64,000 nt of DNA, from positions 1 through 64,000 of the forward strand of contig CANNZV010005055.1 of NCBI GenBank assembly GCA_947561585.1, read 5' to 3'. This document shows positions 36,110-45,189 of this stretch, in pieces. Made by a program: the position numbers and the translations under genes. Origin of the DNA: Caprella mutica (taxonomy: Eukaryota; Arthropoda; Malacostraca; Amphipoda; Caprellidae). Numbering within the stretch: position 1 is the stretch's first letter; each line of letters starts with the position of its first letter. The notes beneath the pieces are model-generated. The model was given only the letters and a program-made list of their open reading frames with translations. It was not told where the DNA came from and did not search any database.

Positions 36110-36936
36110 TGACAACAATGCGCGCCAAGATCCTGATCCTGACCGATCTGCACATCACCGAACCGGGCAGCCAAATCATTGGACTTGACCCCGGCGAACG
36201 GTTTCGCGTGGCGCTGGATCATGCGTTGCAGGCCCATCCTGATGCCCGAGGTGTCGTGCTGCTGGGGGACCTGACACATCACGGGCAGCCGGCCCAATAT
36301 GCGCGGCTTGCTGCCCTGTTGGCGGACAGCACTTTGCCGGTGTGGGCCACAATCGGGAACCATGACGATCCAACGGCTTTTGCCGCAGCCTTTCCCGATC
36401 AATTGATGGCAAATAACTTTGCCTGCCATGCGTTTGAAGCTTGTGGCACGCGGGTGATCATTCTGGACACCCATGATCGTCACGGCCATGCGCCACGTCA
36501 TGGTGGCTGGCTGTGTGGCGACCGGTTGGCGTGGCTGGACCAGCAACTGGCCACAGCCACCGGCCCTGTGCTGCTGGCGTGCCATCACCCGCCTTTTGAC
36601 ACGGGCTTTCCCGGAATGGATGCCATCCGGCTGGCCAATGGCGCCACGTTGTTGGACCGGCTTGTGGCCCACCCTGCCCCTGTACACATGGTCTGTGGCC
36701 ACGTGCATCGCACCATTTCGGGCAGCGTCCGGGGGATCGGCTTTACGGTTCTCAAAAGCCCGTGCCACCAGATGCCCATGGATCTGGACAGTCCCGATTC
36801 CGCATTGTCCATTGATGAACCGGGCGCCTATGGCATCGCATTGCTGCAGGCTGATGGTGTGATCGTGCATAGCGAAGACGTCGGTCTGCCTTCTTGTGTC
36901 GCCCGCGATGAACATTCCACCGCGATCACGAAATAA
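36109..36936 (+). CDS. Metallophosphoesterase (CpdA-like class III phosphodiesterase)
   Basis: The calcineurin-like metal motifs appear in order: DLHIT (residues ~11-15), GDLTHHG, GNHDD, CHHPP and GHVH. This arrangement and the 275-residue length match CpdA-type cyclic-nucleotide or glycerophosphodiester phosphodiesterases. The exact substrate cannot be fixed from sequence. The ATG shares its first base with the VOC stop (TGATG). Confidence 0.85.
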   Translation: MTTMRAKILILTDLHITEPGSQIIGLDPGERFRVALDHALQAHPDARGVVLLGDLTHHGQPAQYARLAALLADSTLPVWATIGNHDDPTAFAAAFPDQLMANNFACHAFEACGTRVIILDTHDRHGHAPRHGGWLCGDRLAWLDQQLATATGPVLLACHHPPFDTGFPGMDAIRLANGATLLDRLVAHPAPVHMVCGHVHRTISGSVRGIGFTVLKSPCHQMPMDLDSPDSALSIDEPGAYGIALLQADGVIVHSEDVGLPSCVARDEHSTAITK

Positions 36937-37010
36937 CCATCCAATTAGTTCACTTTTCCTCTTGCACCCTTGGGCTGGTGGGGCTAAATCCGCCCTCACC
37001 ATTTGGCAGC

Positions 37011-37085
37011 GCGGGCGTAGCTCAGGGGTAGAGCATAACCTTGCCAAGGTTAGGGTCGGGCGTTCGAATCGCCTCGCCCGCTCCA
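37011..37085 (+). tRNA. tRNA-Gly (GCC anticodon), copy 1
   Basis: The 75-base cloverleaf includes an encoded CCA. The acceptor stem is GCGGGCG/CGCCCGC, the D-arm contains AGCTCAGGGGTAGAGC, the anticodon loop reads CTTGCCAAG with GCC, and the T-arm contains GTTCGAATC. The copy downstream is identical. Confidence 0.97.
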
Positions 37086-37104
37086 AATGGCCGATTGATG
37101 GTAT

Positions 37105-37179
37105 GCGGGCGTAGCTCAGGGGTAGAGCATAACCTTGCCAAGGTTAGGGTCGGGCGTTCGAATCGCCTCGCCCGCTCCA
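37105..37179 (+). tRNA. tRNA-Gly (GCC anticodon), copy 2
   Basis: This gene is identical over all 75 bases to the copy 94 bases upstream, with a 19-base spacer between them. It also encodes CCA. The pair is probably transcribed together. Confidence 0.97.
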
Positions 37180-37284
37180 TCAAACACAGTCACTTCGTCG
37201 GGTCAGTCGCGTCACTCTTGGGCGTTGGTCACATCGCGTGTACACGGTTGTCACATCTGTTTTGTCGACCGGGAGGCGCGCGCC

Positions 37285-39162
37285 ATGACAGCCGAATTTA
37301 TGTTGATCACCTTTATTCTGTTTCTGGCGGGCGCAATTGCCGTTCCGATAGCAACGCGGCTGGGGCTGGGATCGGTTCTGGGATACCTGCTGGCGGGCAT
37401 TGCAATCAGCCCTATCCTGCACGCCGTGGGCGCCGATGTGATCGCACTGCAGCACTTTGCCGAATTCGGTGTCGTGATGATGCTGTTCCTGATCGGTTTG
37501 GAAATGAACCCGCGTGAACTGTGGGACATGCGTCACAAGATCTTTGTGCTGGGTGGGCTGCAAATTGGTGTCACGACCTTTGCTGTCATGGCCATTGCGA
37601 TGGGTCTGGGGCAGCCTTGGTCGGTCAGCTTGGCAATCGGACTGGTCGTTGCCCTGTCTTCGACCGCGATTGTCAATCAGACGCTCAAGGAAAAAGGACT
37701 GTCACGCACACAGGGCGGCCAGTCGAGCTTTGCTGTTTTGCTGGCGCAGGATATCGCCGTCATCCCGATGCTGGCGCTGGTTCCGTTGTTGGCAATGCCT
37801 GAGCTTCTGGATGCATTGTCGCATGGTTCGGATCATGGTGACGGGCACGACACTGGACTGCACCTGTCATTGGTCGACGGGCTGTCGGGGTGGCAAACTG
37901 CGCTGGTCACTGTGGCCGCTATCGCTGGTGTTGTCGTGATAGGTCAGTATCTCGTCACGCCGCTGTTTCGCTTTGTCGCCCGTGCTCAATTGCGCGAATT
38001 GTTCGTAGGCACCGCCTTGATGGTCGTTCTGGGCATCGCGCTTTTGATGACCATGGTCGGCCTTTCGCCTGCGCTTGGCACATTTTTGGCGGGCGTGGTT
38101 CTGGCGGGCAGCGACTATCGTCACGAACTGGAAAGCGACATTGACCCATTCCGCGGATTGTTCTTGGGCGTGTTCTTTATCACTGTGGGCGCAGGCATCG
38201 ATTTTGAATTGCTTGCCAACAGCCTGAGCACAGTGATTGGACTGACGCTTGGCTTGATTGCGCTTAAAGCGCTGATCCTTTTCGGGCTGGCCCGACTGTT
38301 CAAACTCCAAGGAGCCGACCAATGGTTGTTTGCTCTTGGCCTTGCCCAAGCCGGGGAATTTGGGTTTGTACTGCTGTCATTCACCGTCGCAAATGGCGTC
38401 ATTCCAAGTGATGTGTCTGATATTTTGCTTTTGGTCGTAGCTCTGTCCATGCTGCTGACCCCGGCGCTGTTCATCGTTTATGACCGGGTCATCGTGCCGC
38501 GCTACATCACCGATCAAGACCAAGACGCCGATGACATCGACGAACAGTCCAATGTTTTGATCGCTGGCCACGGCCGCGTCGGGGGCATCATCAATCGCGC
38601 GATGCGTGGCGCAGGCTATGCAACCACCGTCGTGGATTACAGCAACGATCAACTGGCCATGCTTAGAAAGTTTGGCCTAAAGGCCTATTTTGGGGATGCC
38701 ACCCGCCAAGACCTGCTACAAGCAGCCGGTATTGGCGAAGCAAAAGTGTTTGTCATTGCGATCGACGGCAAAGACGAGATCACGGAACTGGCCCGATACG
38801 TTTGCGAAACCTTCCCGGACGTTCACGTGATCGCGCGCGCCTATGACAGAAACCACGTCTACGATCTGTGGTCGGTTGGGTGCCGGGACATCATTCGTGA
38901 AACGTACGACAGTTCGGTCCGGATGAGCCGCTCGGTCTTTGAAGCATTGGGTTACAGCCGGACGCAGGCCGATAAAATGATGCGCGAATTCGAAGAACAG
39001 GATCGTTCCGTCATGATCGATGTCGCTGAATTGCATGATTTCAACGTGCCGATTGCCGAAAACGAAGCCGTCTTGGCGAAGTTCAAGGAAATGAACGATG
39101 TCTGGGAATCGCAATTGCGCGGCCGGATGAACGCCGCCAAAGAAGACCCCGATCAAGGCTGA
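37285..39162 (+). CDS. CPA2-family monovalent cation:proton antiporter with TrkA-N domain (KefB/KefC-like)
   Basis: The first ~400 residues hold about 12 membrane helices of the Na+/H+ exchanger fold (LGLGSVLGYLLAGIAISP, FGVVMMLFLIGLEMNP). A cytosolic Rossmann TrkA-N domain follows (NVLIAGHGRVGGIINRAM ... YFGDATRQDLLQAAG) and then a short tail. It should exchange K+ or Na+ for H+ at the inner membrane. The length of 625 residues is normal for KefB/KefC. The ATG at 37285 follows a GGGAGG site; in-frame codons upstream lie in the tRNA. Confidence 0.9.
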   Translation: MTAEFMLITFILFLAGAIAVPIATRLGLGSVLGYLLAGIAISPILHAVGADVIALQHFAEFGVVMMLFLIGLEMNPRELWDMRHKIFVLGGLQIGVTTFAVMAIAMGLGQPWSVSLAIGLVVALSSTAIVNQTLKEKGLSRTQGGQSSFAVLLAQDIAVIPMLALVPLLAMPELLDALSHGSDHGDGHDTGLHLSLVDGLSGWQTALVTVAAIAGVVVIGQYLVTPLFRFVARAQLRELFVGTALMVVLGIALLMTMVGLSPALGTFLAGVVLAGSDYRHELESDIDPFRGLFLGVFFITVGAGIDFELLANSLSTVIGLTLGLIALKALILFGLARLFKLQGADQWLFALGLAQAGEFGFVLLSFTVANGVIPSDVSDILLLVVALSMLLTPALFIVYDRVIVPRYITDQDQDADDIDEQSNVLIAGHGRVGGIINRAMRGAGYATTVVDYSNDQLAMLRKFGLKAYFGDATRQDLLQAAGIGEAKVFVIAIDGKDEITELARYVCETFPDVHVIARAYDRNHVYDLWSVGCRDIIRETYDSSVRMSRSVFEALGYSRTQADKMMREFEEQDRSVMIDVAELHDFNVPIAENEAVLAKFKEMNDVWESQLRGRMNAAKEDPDQG

Positions 39163-39273
39163 GGCACACGCCGACCATGCCGACCTGCAACGTCTTTGCG
39201 GTTTTGCGCGCAGTCGGGCTTGGCGGCGTGAATGCCCCCGCCTATAAGGCGCCAGACGCCCAAGGAGTTTTTC

Positions 39274-39861
39274 ATGCGCACTGCAAAGATCATTCGCGAA
39301 ACGGCGGAAACGGCAATCGCGGTCGAGATCAATCTCGACGGCACCGGAACCTACGACAACCAGACCGGCGTTGGCTTTTTTGACCACATGCTGGACCAGC
39401 TGTCGCGCCATTCGCTGATTGATATGACAATCCGCGCCAAGGGCGATTACCACATCGACGATCACCACACGGTCGAAGACACGGGCATCGCTTTGGGGCA
39501 GGCCTTGGTTCAGGCGTTGGGCGACAAACGCGGCATCCGGCGCTATGGTGCATGCTTGCTGCCGATGGATGACGCGCAGGTGCGCGCGGCACTGGATTTG
39601 TCGGCGCGGCCGTTCCTGATTTGGAACGTCGATCTGCCGTCACCCAAAATTGGCACCTTTGATACCGAACTTGTGCGTGAATTCTTTCAGGCGCTCAGCA
39701 CACACGGCGGTATCACGCTGCACGTCGACCAGTTGCACGGGATCAACAGCCACCACATCACCGAAGCGGCGTTCAAAGCGGTGGCCCGCGCCCTGCGCGA
39801 GGCGGTCGAAGCGGACCCGCGCAAATCCGATGCGATCCCGTCGACCAAAGGGGCGCTCTGA
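39274..39861 (+). CDS. hisB: Imidazoleglycerol-phosphate dehydratase
   Basis: This enzyme carries out the dehydration step of histidine synthesis, giving imidazole-acetol phosphate. The 195-residue product has [20 protein letters not shown], the metal-binding DDHHTVED and, near the end, [21 protein letters not shown]. It is the monofunctional dehydratase without the phosphatase domain of enterobacteria. The ATG at 39274 has AAGGAG before it. It heads a run of his genes interrupted by unrelated genes. Confidence 0.96.
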   Translation: MRTAKIIRETAETAIAVEINLDGTGTYDNQTGVGFFDHMLDQLSRHSLIDMTIRAKGDYHIDDHHTVEDTGIALGQALVQALGDKRGIRRYGACLLPMDDAQVRAALDLSARPFLIWNVDLPSPKIGTFDTELVREFFQALSTHGGITLHVDQLHGINSHHITEAAFKAVARALREAVEADPRKSDAIPSTKGAL

Positions 39862-39876
39862 GCGGACACTGCCGGA

Positions 39877-39896
39877 GCGAGGGGCCAGCCCCTCGC
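39877..39896. terminator. Perfect GC-rich hairpin between hisB and hisH
   Basis: The 9-bp inverted repeat GCGAGGGGC / GCCCCTCGC has a two-base spacer. It is followed by CCCCGGGATATTTC rather than a clean T-run. It may attenuate or terminate transcription, or belong to a dispersed intergenic repeat family. Confidence 0.5.
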
Positions 39897-39959
39897 ACTC
39901 CCCGGGATATTTCTGGCAATTGGAAACAGGGCGCGCGCCCTTGAGACATGAGGGACGCC

Positions 39960-40595
39960 ATGCTGACGGCCATTATTGATTATGAAAGCGGCAATCTGCA
40001 TTCTGCTGAGAAAGCGTTTCAGAAAATGGCGCTAGAGCACGACGCAGGTGAAGTCGTTGTCACGTCGGATGCCGATGTTGTGGCGCGCGCGGATCGACTG
40101 GTTTTGCCCGGTGATGGCGCATTCCCGTCCTGCGCCGAGGCGCTGCGGTCCTCGGGGTGCTTTGATGCGATGGTCGAAGCGGTCGAACACAAAGGCCGCC
40201 CCTTTCTGGGCATCTGCGTCGGGATGCAACTGATGGCCCGTGAAGGGCTGGAATATACCCGGACCGAAGGGCTGGGCTGGATCGACGGTACTGTGAAGCG
40301 CATTGAGCCTTCGGACCCAACGTTAAAAGTGCCGCACATGGGTTGGAACGATCTGGTGATGGACACGAAGCATCCTGTTATGGACGGTCTAGCGGCCGGT
40401 GATCACGCGTATTTCGTGCATTCCTACCAAATGGAGGTCGCCGCCCCGACCCAGCGTCTGGCGCATGTGGACTATGGCGGCGATGTCACTGCCATTGTGG
40501 CGCGCGACGCCATGATTGGCTTTCAGTTCCACCCTGAGAAAAGCGCTGACACCGGGTTGCGTATGATCGCCAACTTTTTGAAATGGCGGCCGTGA
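39960..40595 (+). CDS. hisH: Imidazole glycerol phosphate synthase glutaminase subunit
   Basis: HisH supplies ammonia from glutamine to HisF. The 211-residue class I amidotransferase has the nucleophile motif LGICVGMQLM (Cys) and the catalytic His/Glu pair in QFHPEKS. The ATG at 39960 is preferred over one 12 bases upstream because GAGGGA precedes it. Its end overlaps the next gene by 13 bases. Confidence 0.95.
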   Translation: MLTAIIDYESGNLHSAEKAFQKMALEHDAGEVVVTSDADVVARADRLVLPGDGAFPSCAEALRSSGCFDAMVEAVEHKGRPFLGICVGMQLMAREGLEYTRTEGLGWIDGTVKRIEPSDPTLKVPHMGWNDLVMDTKHPVMDGLAAGDHAYFVHSYQMEVAAPTQRLAHVDYGGDVTAIVARDAMIGFQFHPEKSADTGLRMIANFLKWRP

Positions 40596-41257
40596 GCCCC
40601 CGCGCCGTCTTAAGTTGGTCGTCTGGCAAGGATTGCGCCCATGCGCTTCATGTCTGCCAGCGCGACGGGGGTGCACAGATCGAAGCGCTGCTGACAACGG
40701 TGAACGAAGAGTTCAACCGCGTGGCGATGCATGGCACGCGCCGGGCCTTGCTGCAGGCACAGGCAGATGCGGCAGGTTTGCCATTGATCGAAGTTGCCCT
40801 GCCCTGGCCCTGTTCGAACGCGGATTATGAAGCCCGGATGGAACGCGCTGTGGCGCAGATCACCGCGCGCGGCATCACCCATATGGTTTTTGGAGATTTA
40901 TTTTTGGAAGACGTACGCGCCTACCGTGAGGAAAAGCTGAAAGGCACCGGGATTACGCCGCTCTTTCCGCTTTGGAACCATCCGACTGACCACTTGGTCG
41001 ACGACATGTTGGACAGCGGATTGCGTGCCCGGATCGTAACCTGCGACCCGTCCCGCCTGCCCGAAAGCTTCGCTGGCCGCGAATGGACCCGCGAATTGGT
41101 AGCTGAATTACCCGCCGGTGTGGATCCCTGCGGCGAAAACGGCGAATTTCATACCGTTGTCACCGCAAGCCCGGCGTTTCGTGCACCAATCCTCCACAAG
41201 GTCGGCGAGCGGGTGATCCGCGACGGCTTTGCCTACGCAGATGTCATCCCGCTCTGA
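40583..41257 (+). CDS. PP-loop ATP pyrophosphatase (diphthine-ammonia-ligase-like / alpha-hydrolase superfamily)
   Basis: The 224-residue product has an N-terminal PP-loop (VLSWSSGKDCAHAL), then FGDLFLEDVRAYREEKL and a C-terminal GENGEFHTVV, as in Dph6-related proteins. Bacteria do not make diphthamide, so the substrate is unknown. Its predicted ATG lies inside hisH; a GTG at 40592 overlapping the hisH stop is an alternative start. Confidence 0.8.
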   Translation: MAAVSPRAVLSWSSGKDCAHALHVCQRDGGAQIEALLTTVNEEFNRVAMHGTRRALLQAQADAAGLPLIEVALPWPCSNADYEARMERAVAQITARGITHMVFGDLFLEDVRAYREEKLKGTGITPLFPLWNHPTDHLVDDMLDSGLRARIVTCDPSRLPESFAGREWTRELVAELPAGVDPCGENGEFHTVVTASPAFRAPILHKVGERVIRDGFAYADVIPL

Positions 41258-41273
41258 CCTTGGACGCCTCAGT

Positions 41274-41654
41274 TTACTTGACGCGTGACCAGCTTTGTTT
41301 TTTGCAGATCGGCCCAACGCAGCCCGAAACCTTCAGGTTGTTACCCGACAAAGCCATTTTTGAGCTGAACACCTTGCCCGTGGACGGCTGCCAGATTTTG
41401 CCTTTGCGATAGTTGCCATTGCCCGCTGGGGTCATGTCCCAGACAAGGCGCTTGCCGAGATTCGCCGACTTGTATTCGCCACTGGAATTGAACGTCCGGC
41501 TGATTACACCACAAAGCTTGGCACCGCATGGTGCGATCGTGACATGGGCATAGGCGCCGTCGTCTACTTCGGTCTTCCAGACCCCTGCGACCGGATCTGC
41601 CGAAGCCGCGCCTGCCGCCAGCACCAGAAGTGCCGCTATTACACTACGTTTCAT
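41274..41654 (-). CDS. Exported DUF2147-family protein
   Basis: The 126-residue product has a signal peptide (MKRSVIAALLVLAAGAASA). The DUF2147 domain follows: VAGVWKTEVDDGAYAHVTI, a two-Cys segment (APCGAKLCGVI), KGKIWQPSTGKVFSSKM and a C-terminal VSGCVGPICKKQSWSR. The four Cys may form disulfides in the periplasm. Function is unknown across the family. It is on the opposite strand to the his genes around it and has a GGGAGGA site. Confidence 0.85.
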   Translation of the reverse strand: MKRSVIAALLVLAAGAASADPVAGVWKTEVDDGAYAHVTIAPCGAKLCGVISRTFNSSGEYKSANLGKRLVWDMTPAGNGNYRKGKIWQPSTGKVFSSKMALSGNNLKVSGCVGPICKKQSWSRVK

Positions 41655-41785
41655 CTTGTCCTCCCTGATCTCCTGACCTACCTTTCATGCTACGTAAGGC
41701 TTCGATCAAGTCTGACGTGAGGTTCACTTGCATCTGCCGTGGCGTAAGACTATGGGGCTGCAACGCATATCAAGGGCAGTAACCA

Positions 41786-42508
41786 ATGATCCTTTACCCG
41801 GCAATTGATCTTAAGGATGGCAAGGCCGTGCGCCTTTTGCGCGGCGACATGGACAAGGCCACCGTTTTCAATGACGACCCCGCCGCACAGGCGTTGGAAT
41901 TCGTGGCGAATGGCTGCGAATGGCTGCATCTTGTGGACCTGAACGGCGCCTTTGCAGGTGAACCCGTGAACGGCGGTGCCGTCGAAGCGATCTTGTCGCA
42001 AACGCAAACGCCCGCCCAATTGGGTGGCGGCATCCGCGATATGGCAACAATCGAGATGTGGCTGTCCAAAGGGTTGGCCCGCGTGATTCTAGGCACCGTC
42101 GCAGTTGAAAACCCCGATCTGGTGCGCGAAGCGGCCCGCACTTTCCCCGGCAAGGTCGCAGTGGGCATCGATGCCAAAGACGGTCGCGTGGCGACCAAAG
42201 GTTGGGCCACGGTTACGGATGTGGACGCGGTTGACCTTGCCAAATCTTATGAAGATGCAGGCGTTGCCGCGATCATCTACACCGACATCAACCGCGACGG
42301 CGCAATGCAGGGACCGAACGTCGCTGCAACGGCGGCTCTTGCGCGGTCGGTACAGATTCCGGTGATTGCGTCGGGGGGCGTGTCTTCGCTCAAGGACCTT
42401 GTTACCTTGCGCGACTGCGGTGCACCGCTGAACGGGGCCATTTCGGGGCGTGCGCTGTATGATGGCAAACTGGACCTAAAGAAAGCCATCGAAGCACTGC
42501 GTAAGTAA
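41786..42508 (+). CDS. hisA: Phosphoribosylformimino-5-aminoimidazole carboxamide ribotide isomerase
   Basis: HisA carries out the Amadori isomerisation of histidine synthesis. The 240-residue TIM-barrel product has [15 protein letters not shown] with the catalytic Asp, [12 protein letters not shown], and the second phosphate site [12 protein letters not shown]. It also shows [15 protein letters not shown]. It is separated from hisF by about 3.1 kb of unrelated and mobile sequence. Confidence 0.96.
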   Translation: MILYPAIDLKDGKAVRLLRGDMDKATVFNDDPAAQALEFVANGCEWLHLVDLNGAFAGEPVNGGAVEAILSQTQTPAQLGGGIRDMATIEMWLSKGLARVILGTVAVENPDLVREAARTFPGKVAVGIDAKDGRVATKGWATVTDVDAVDLAKSYEDAGVAAIIYTDINRDGAMQGPNVAATAALARSVQIPVIASGGVSSLKDLVTLRDCGAPLNGAISGRALYDGKLDLKKAIEALRK

Positions 42509-42587
42509 CCCGCGTTCGCGACAATCTGGCCTCTGTTCGGTGGCATGCTTTTCTGTTGATCTTCCTTTGTTTCTAACGAGGTCGATC

Positions 42588-43036
42588 ATGTCCAGCATTG
42601 TCAAAGCAGCCCTGCCCGCACACGCGCATTTGTGGACGCATTTCCGTCAAGGCGACTTCATCGACGGCTTATGCCCACACATTCGGATTTGTCTCCGCGG
42701 CAGGCCCTGGAACGTGGGCTGTCTATGCCATGGTGGGCCGACAAACTGCTTGGTCTGCGAAACATGATCGTGCGTCCCTTTGGCTTGAAAACAGAAATCA
42801 GCGATGCTTCTGACAGCGGCGGAATTTTTCCCATAACTCACGAATCCGAATGTGAGGTCATCGTGGGAACCAACGACAGGCACCTTGATTTCCGTATTTC
42901 CGTTCTCCGGCATGATGGAAAAATCCACATGGCCACGTGGGTTCACCCGCATAACCTTGCGGGCAAAGCCTATCTGAAAGTGGTCATGCCATTCCACGTC
43001 CTGATAACCAGAAACGCGGTCCGCAACATGGTGTGA
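42588..43036 (+). pseudogene. DUF2867-family protein, frameshifted
   Basis: The N-terminal part starts at an ATG at 42588 behind GAGG and runs MSSIVKAALPAHAHLWTHF to about 42668. The rest of the family pattern is in another frame: DLSPRQALERGLSMPWWADK, RHLDFRISVL, HNLAGKAYLKVVMPFHVLI. One base appears to be missing near 42660-42668. The function of the family is unknown. The last 67 bases overlap the 3' end of the SDR gene on the other strand, which is unusual. It is either a decaying gene or an assembly error. Confidence 0.6.
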
Positions 43037-43800
43037 CCCGCCTCAGATTGATCCTGCTCAACCATATAGTTGTTTGCAGAGCACATGGCCGCGTCTTCGG
43101 AGCACAGGAAAATTGCCATCCGCGCCACGTAAACCGGGTCAATCAAGTCGGGAAGACATTGGTTCTGGCGCTGCGCCTCCAACGCTTCCGGGGTCACCCA
43201 CAGCTCTTTTTGCCGGTCTGTCATGATCCACCCCGGAACCACAGTGTTGACCCGAATGCGATGCCCGCCCAAATCACGCGCCATGGTCCGCGTCAGGCCA
43301 TGCACAGCCGCTTTGGCCGTGGTGTAGGCCGGAAAGCCGCCGCCTGCTTCCCACCAGCTGTTCGACCCCATGTTGACGATCGCGCCGCCGCCCATCTCGA
43401 TCATATCAGGCGCGCAGGCCTGAATGGCAAAGAACATGTGTCGCAGGTTGGTCGCCTGCCGTTCATCCCAATACTCGGGCGTCACATCGCGCCAATCGTG
43501 GCGATCATCCCGCGCTGCGTTGTTAACCAGTGCATAGGCAGGACCGAGTTTGCCCTTCAGCTCTTTCAGCGCACCGCGCAACGCGTCGATGTCACGCAGG
43601 TCTGCATGGGCCCAGGCTACGGCCTCTCCCAACTCGGCCACAAGCGCTTCGGACGCAGCCGGATCGAAATCGACAAACCCAACCTTGGCCCCCGTGGCCA
43701 CAAAGCCACGAACCATCTCGGCCCCGATGCCCGAGGCCCCGCCGGTGACAAACACGGTCTTGCCCTGCAAGCTCGGGAATGTTGCGAATTGCGCGCTCAT
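42970..43800 (-). CDS. Short-chain dehydrogenase, aldose 1-dehydrogenase-like
   Basis: This classical SDR has TGGASGIG near residue 18, the NNAA motif, a Ser in GSNSWWEAGGGFPAY and the catalytic YTTAK. It also has the GWIMTDRQKELW stretch common in sugar 1-dehydrogenases (galactose/fucose/arabinose type). The substrate is not certain. The last ~20 residues after CSANNYMV do not look like the usual short SDR tail and overlap the DUF2867 remnant, so the 3' end may be altered. The ATG at 43800 has a GAGGAT site. Confidence 0.82.
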   Translation of the reverse strand: MSAQFATFPSLQGKTVFVTGGASGIGAEMVRGFVATGAKVGFVDFDPAASEALVAELGEAVAWAHADLRDIDALRGALKELKGKLGPAYALVNNAARDDRHDWRDVTPEYWDERQATNLRHMFFAIQACAPDMIEMGGGAIVNMGSNSWWEAGGGFPAYTTAKAAVHGLTRTMARDLGGHRIRVNTVVPGWIMTDRQKELWVTPEALEAQRQNQCLPDLIDPVYVARMAIFLCSEDAAMCSANNYMVEQDQSEAGHTMLRTAFLVIRTWNGMTTFR

Positions 43801-43985
43801 ATCAATCCTCACTATGTTTGCGCACACAGCACCACGGCCCACGTCCCCGCGCAACCCCTGTCTTTGGGGCGCGCAAGTATCTACGAACCACATATCCATG
43901 GCCCGGTTACCCCACAACCTATGCAATTTTCTATTTCGTCGACCACATCTCACCCGAACCGAAAAAACTCAAGCATGGGACTTTA

Positions 43986-44470
43986 GGCTCAGGACTCATA
44001 GCCAGTAATGACGGTAGCGGCCAGGGCGATGGCTGACAGGAAGACCTTCGGGCATCTGTCGTATCGGGTTGCGACGCGCCGCCAGTCTTTGAGCCTACCG
44101 AACATGATCTCGATCGCTGCCCGGCAGTGCATTGCACAGCAATGTCACGAGAGGGGCGGTTGCGCCGTTTGTAGCGGCGTTTGTCGTATTTCACCTTCGT
44201 CTTGCGTTGCTTTCGGCCGGGTATGCATGGGCGTATCCCTTTGTCTTTCAACGCTTGTCTGAACCAATCGGCGTCGTATCCGCGGTCTCCAAGCAGCCAG
44301 TCCACATCCGGAATACTGCTCAGCAATGCCCGCGCGCCGATGTAATCGCTGACCTGCCCGGCGGTGACAAACAGGTTGAGCGGACGTCCTTGGCTGTCGC
44401 AGATGGCGTGCAGCTTGGTGTTCATACCGCCCTTCGCCCGGCCAATCAGGCGTCCACGCCCCCCTTTTTC
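43986..44470 (-). pseudogene. IS5-family transposase, ORF B (C-terminal DDE part, disrupted)
   Basis: From the slippery site this frame reads RLIGRAKGGMNTKLHAICDS ... DVDWLLGDRGYDADWF, carrying the second catalytic Asp, up to KYDKRRYKRRNR. There, where relatives continue into the IE-x-MFGRLKDWRR segment with the catalytic Glu, about 41 extra bases (roughly 44102-44142) intervene. The IEIMFGRLKDWRR-coding sequence resumes afterwards in another frame. The transposase is therefore probably inactive. Confidence 0.65.
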
Positions 44471-44799
44471 ACGCCCATGCTGGTCGCAGTGCGGTGGGCC
44501 TTGAGGTAGGTGGCGTCGATCATGACGGTCTTTTCTTCCCCGTGATTGGCGACCAACCCGATCATCATCTGGGCGAAGATCCCTTTGTCGCTCCAGCGCT
44601 TCCAACGATTGTAGAGCGTCTTGTGCGGACCGCATGCAGCAGGCGCATCGCGCCAGCGTAAGCCATTACGATTGATGAAGATAATCCCGCTCAACACACG
44701 CTTATCATCGACGCGAGGCTTGCCATGAGACTTGGGAAAGAAGGGCTCAAGACGCGCCATCTGCGCATCCGTCAGCCAGAAAAGATCAGACATGTTCAC
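44446..44799 (-). CDS. IS5-family transposase, ORF A
   Basis: The 117-residue product starts MNMSDLFWLTDAQMARLEPFFP and holds the DUF4096-like N-terminal domain plus the first catalytic Asp in VMIDATYLKAHRTAT. Near its end the mRNA has an A5G6 slippery stretch (44459-44469). There a -1 shift would join it to the ORF B frame, as in other IS427-group elements. Confidence 0.85.
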   Translation of the reverse strand: MNMSDLFWLTDAQMARLEPFFPKSHGKPRVDDKRVLSGIIFINRNGLRWRDAPAACGPHKTLYNRWKRWSDKGIFAQMMIGLVANHGEEKTVMIDATYLKAHRTATSMGVKKGGVDA

Positions 44800-44885
44800 C
44801 GCTCGGTTATCGAACCGTGAATCACGCTCCTAAACGGAAATCAATGGGTCCTTACCCTAAGCACTGGTCCGAATTCTCGCGACCA

Positions 44886-45139
44886 CCTCTAACAGCCCAC
44901 AAATCCACCGCAGCGCAGGAAGTGCTGAAAGCGCAAGGCAATTGGCTCCTGTTCCTGCCCAGATACAGCCCCGATCTCAATCCGATCGAAATGGCGCTCT
45001 CAAAGCTCAAAACGCTTATCCGAAAGGCTGCCGCCAGAACCTACGATGACCTTTGGAAAGCGGTTGGTTCCTTCTGTGATCTGCTCTCTGACCAGAGTGC
45101 TACATCTTCTTCATTGCCGCAGGATATGAAACCGACTAG
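44886..45139 (+). pseudogene. IS630-family transposase C-terminal remnant
   Basis: About 80 residues match the end of IS630-type DDE transposases: HKSTAAQEVL, LLFLPRYSPDLNPIEMALSKLK (with the catalytic Glu) and RTYDDLWKAVGSFCDL. The expected tail (CYIFFIAAGYETD, stop at 45139) is in a different frame after about 45095, so a small indel is also present. The N-terminal two-thirds are missing. It abuts the IS5 element. Confidence 0.75.
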
Positions 45140-45189
45140 ATTGGTCGTGCTCTAATGGAAAATTGGTGCCGGGTTACGAGGAGAAAAAG

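Larger units (their letters stand above)
43986..44830 (-). mobile_element. IS5-family (IS427-group) insertion sequence
   Basis: The element holds two overlapping minus-strand transposase frames. The ends show an imperfect inverted repeat (GGCTCAGGACTCA inward from 43986; GGAGCGTGATTCA inward from 44830), each flanked by TA, consistent with a short target duplication. The boundaries are my inference from this repeat. It is inserted in the stretch that splits hisA from hisF. Confidence 0.7.

Noticed and set aside
37011..37179. tRNA pair as attachment site of an integrated element
   Set aside because: No integrase follows and both copies are complete; the downstream gene is an ordinary antiporter.
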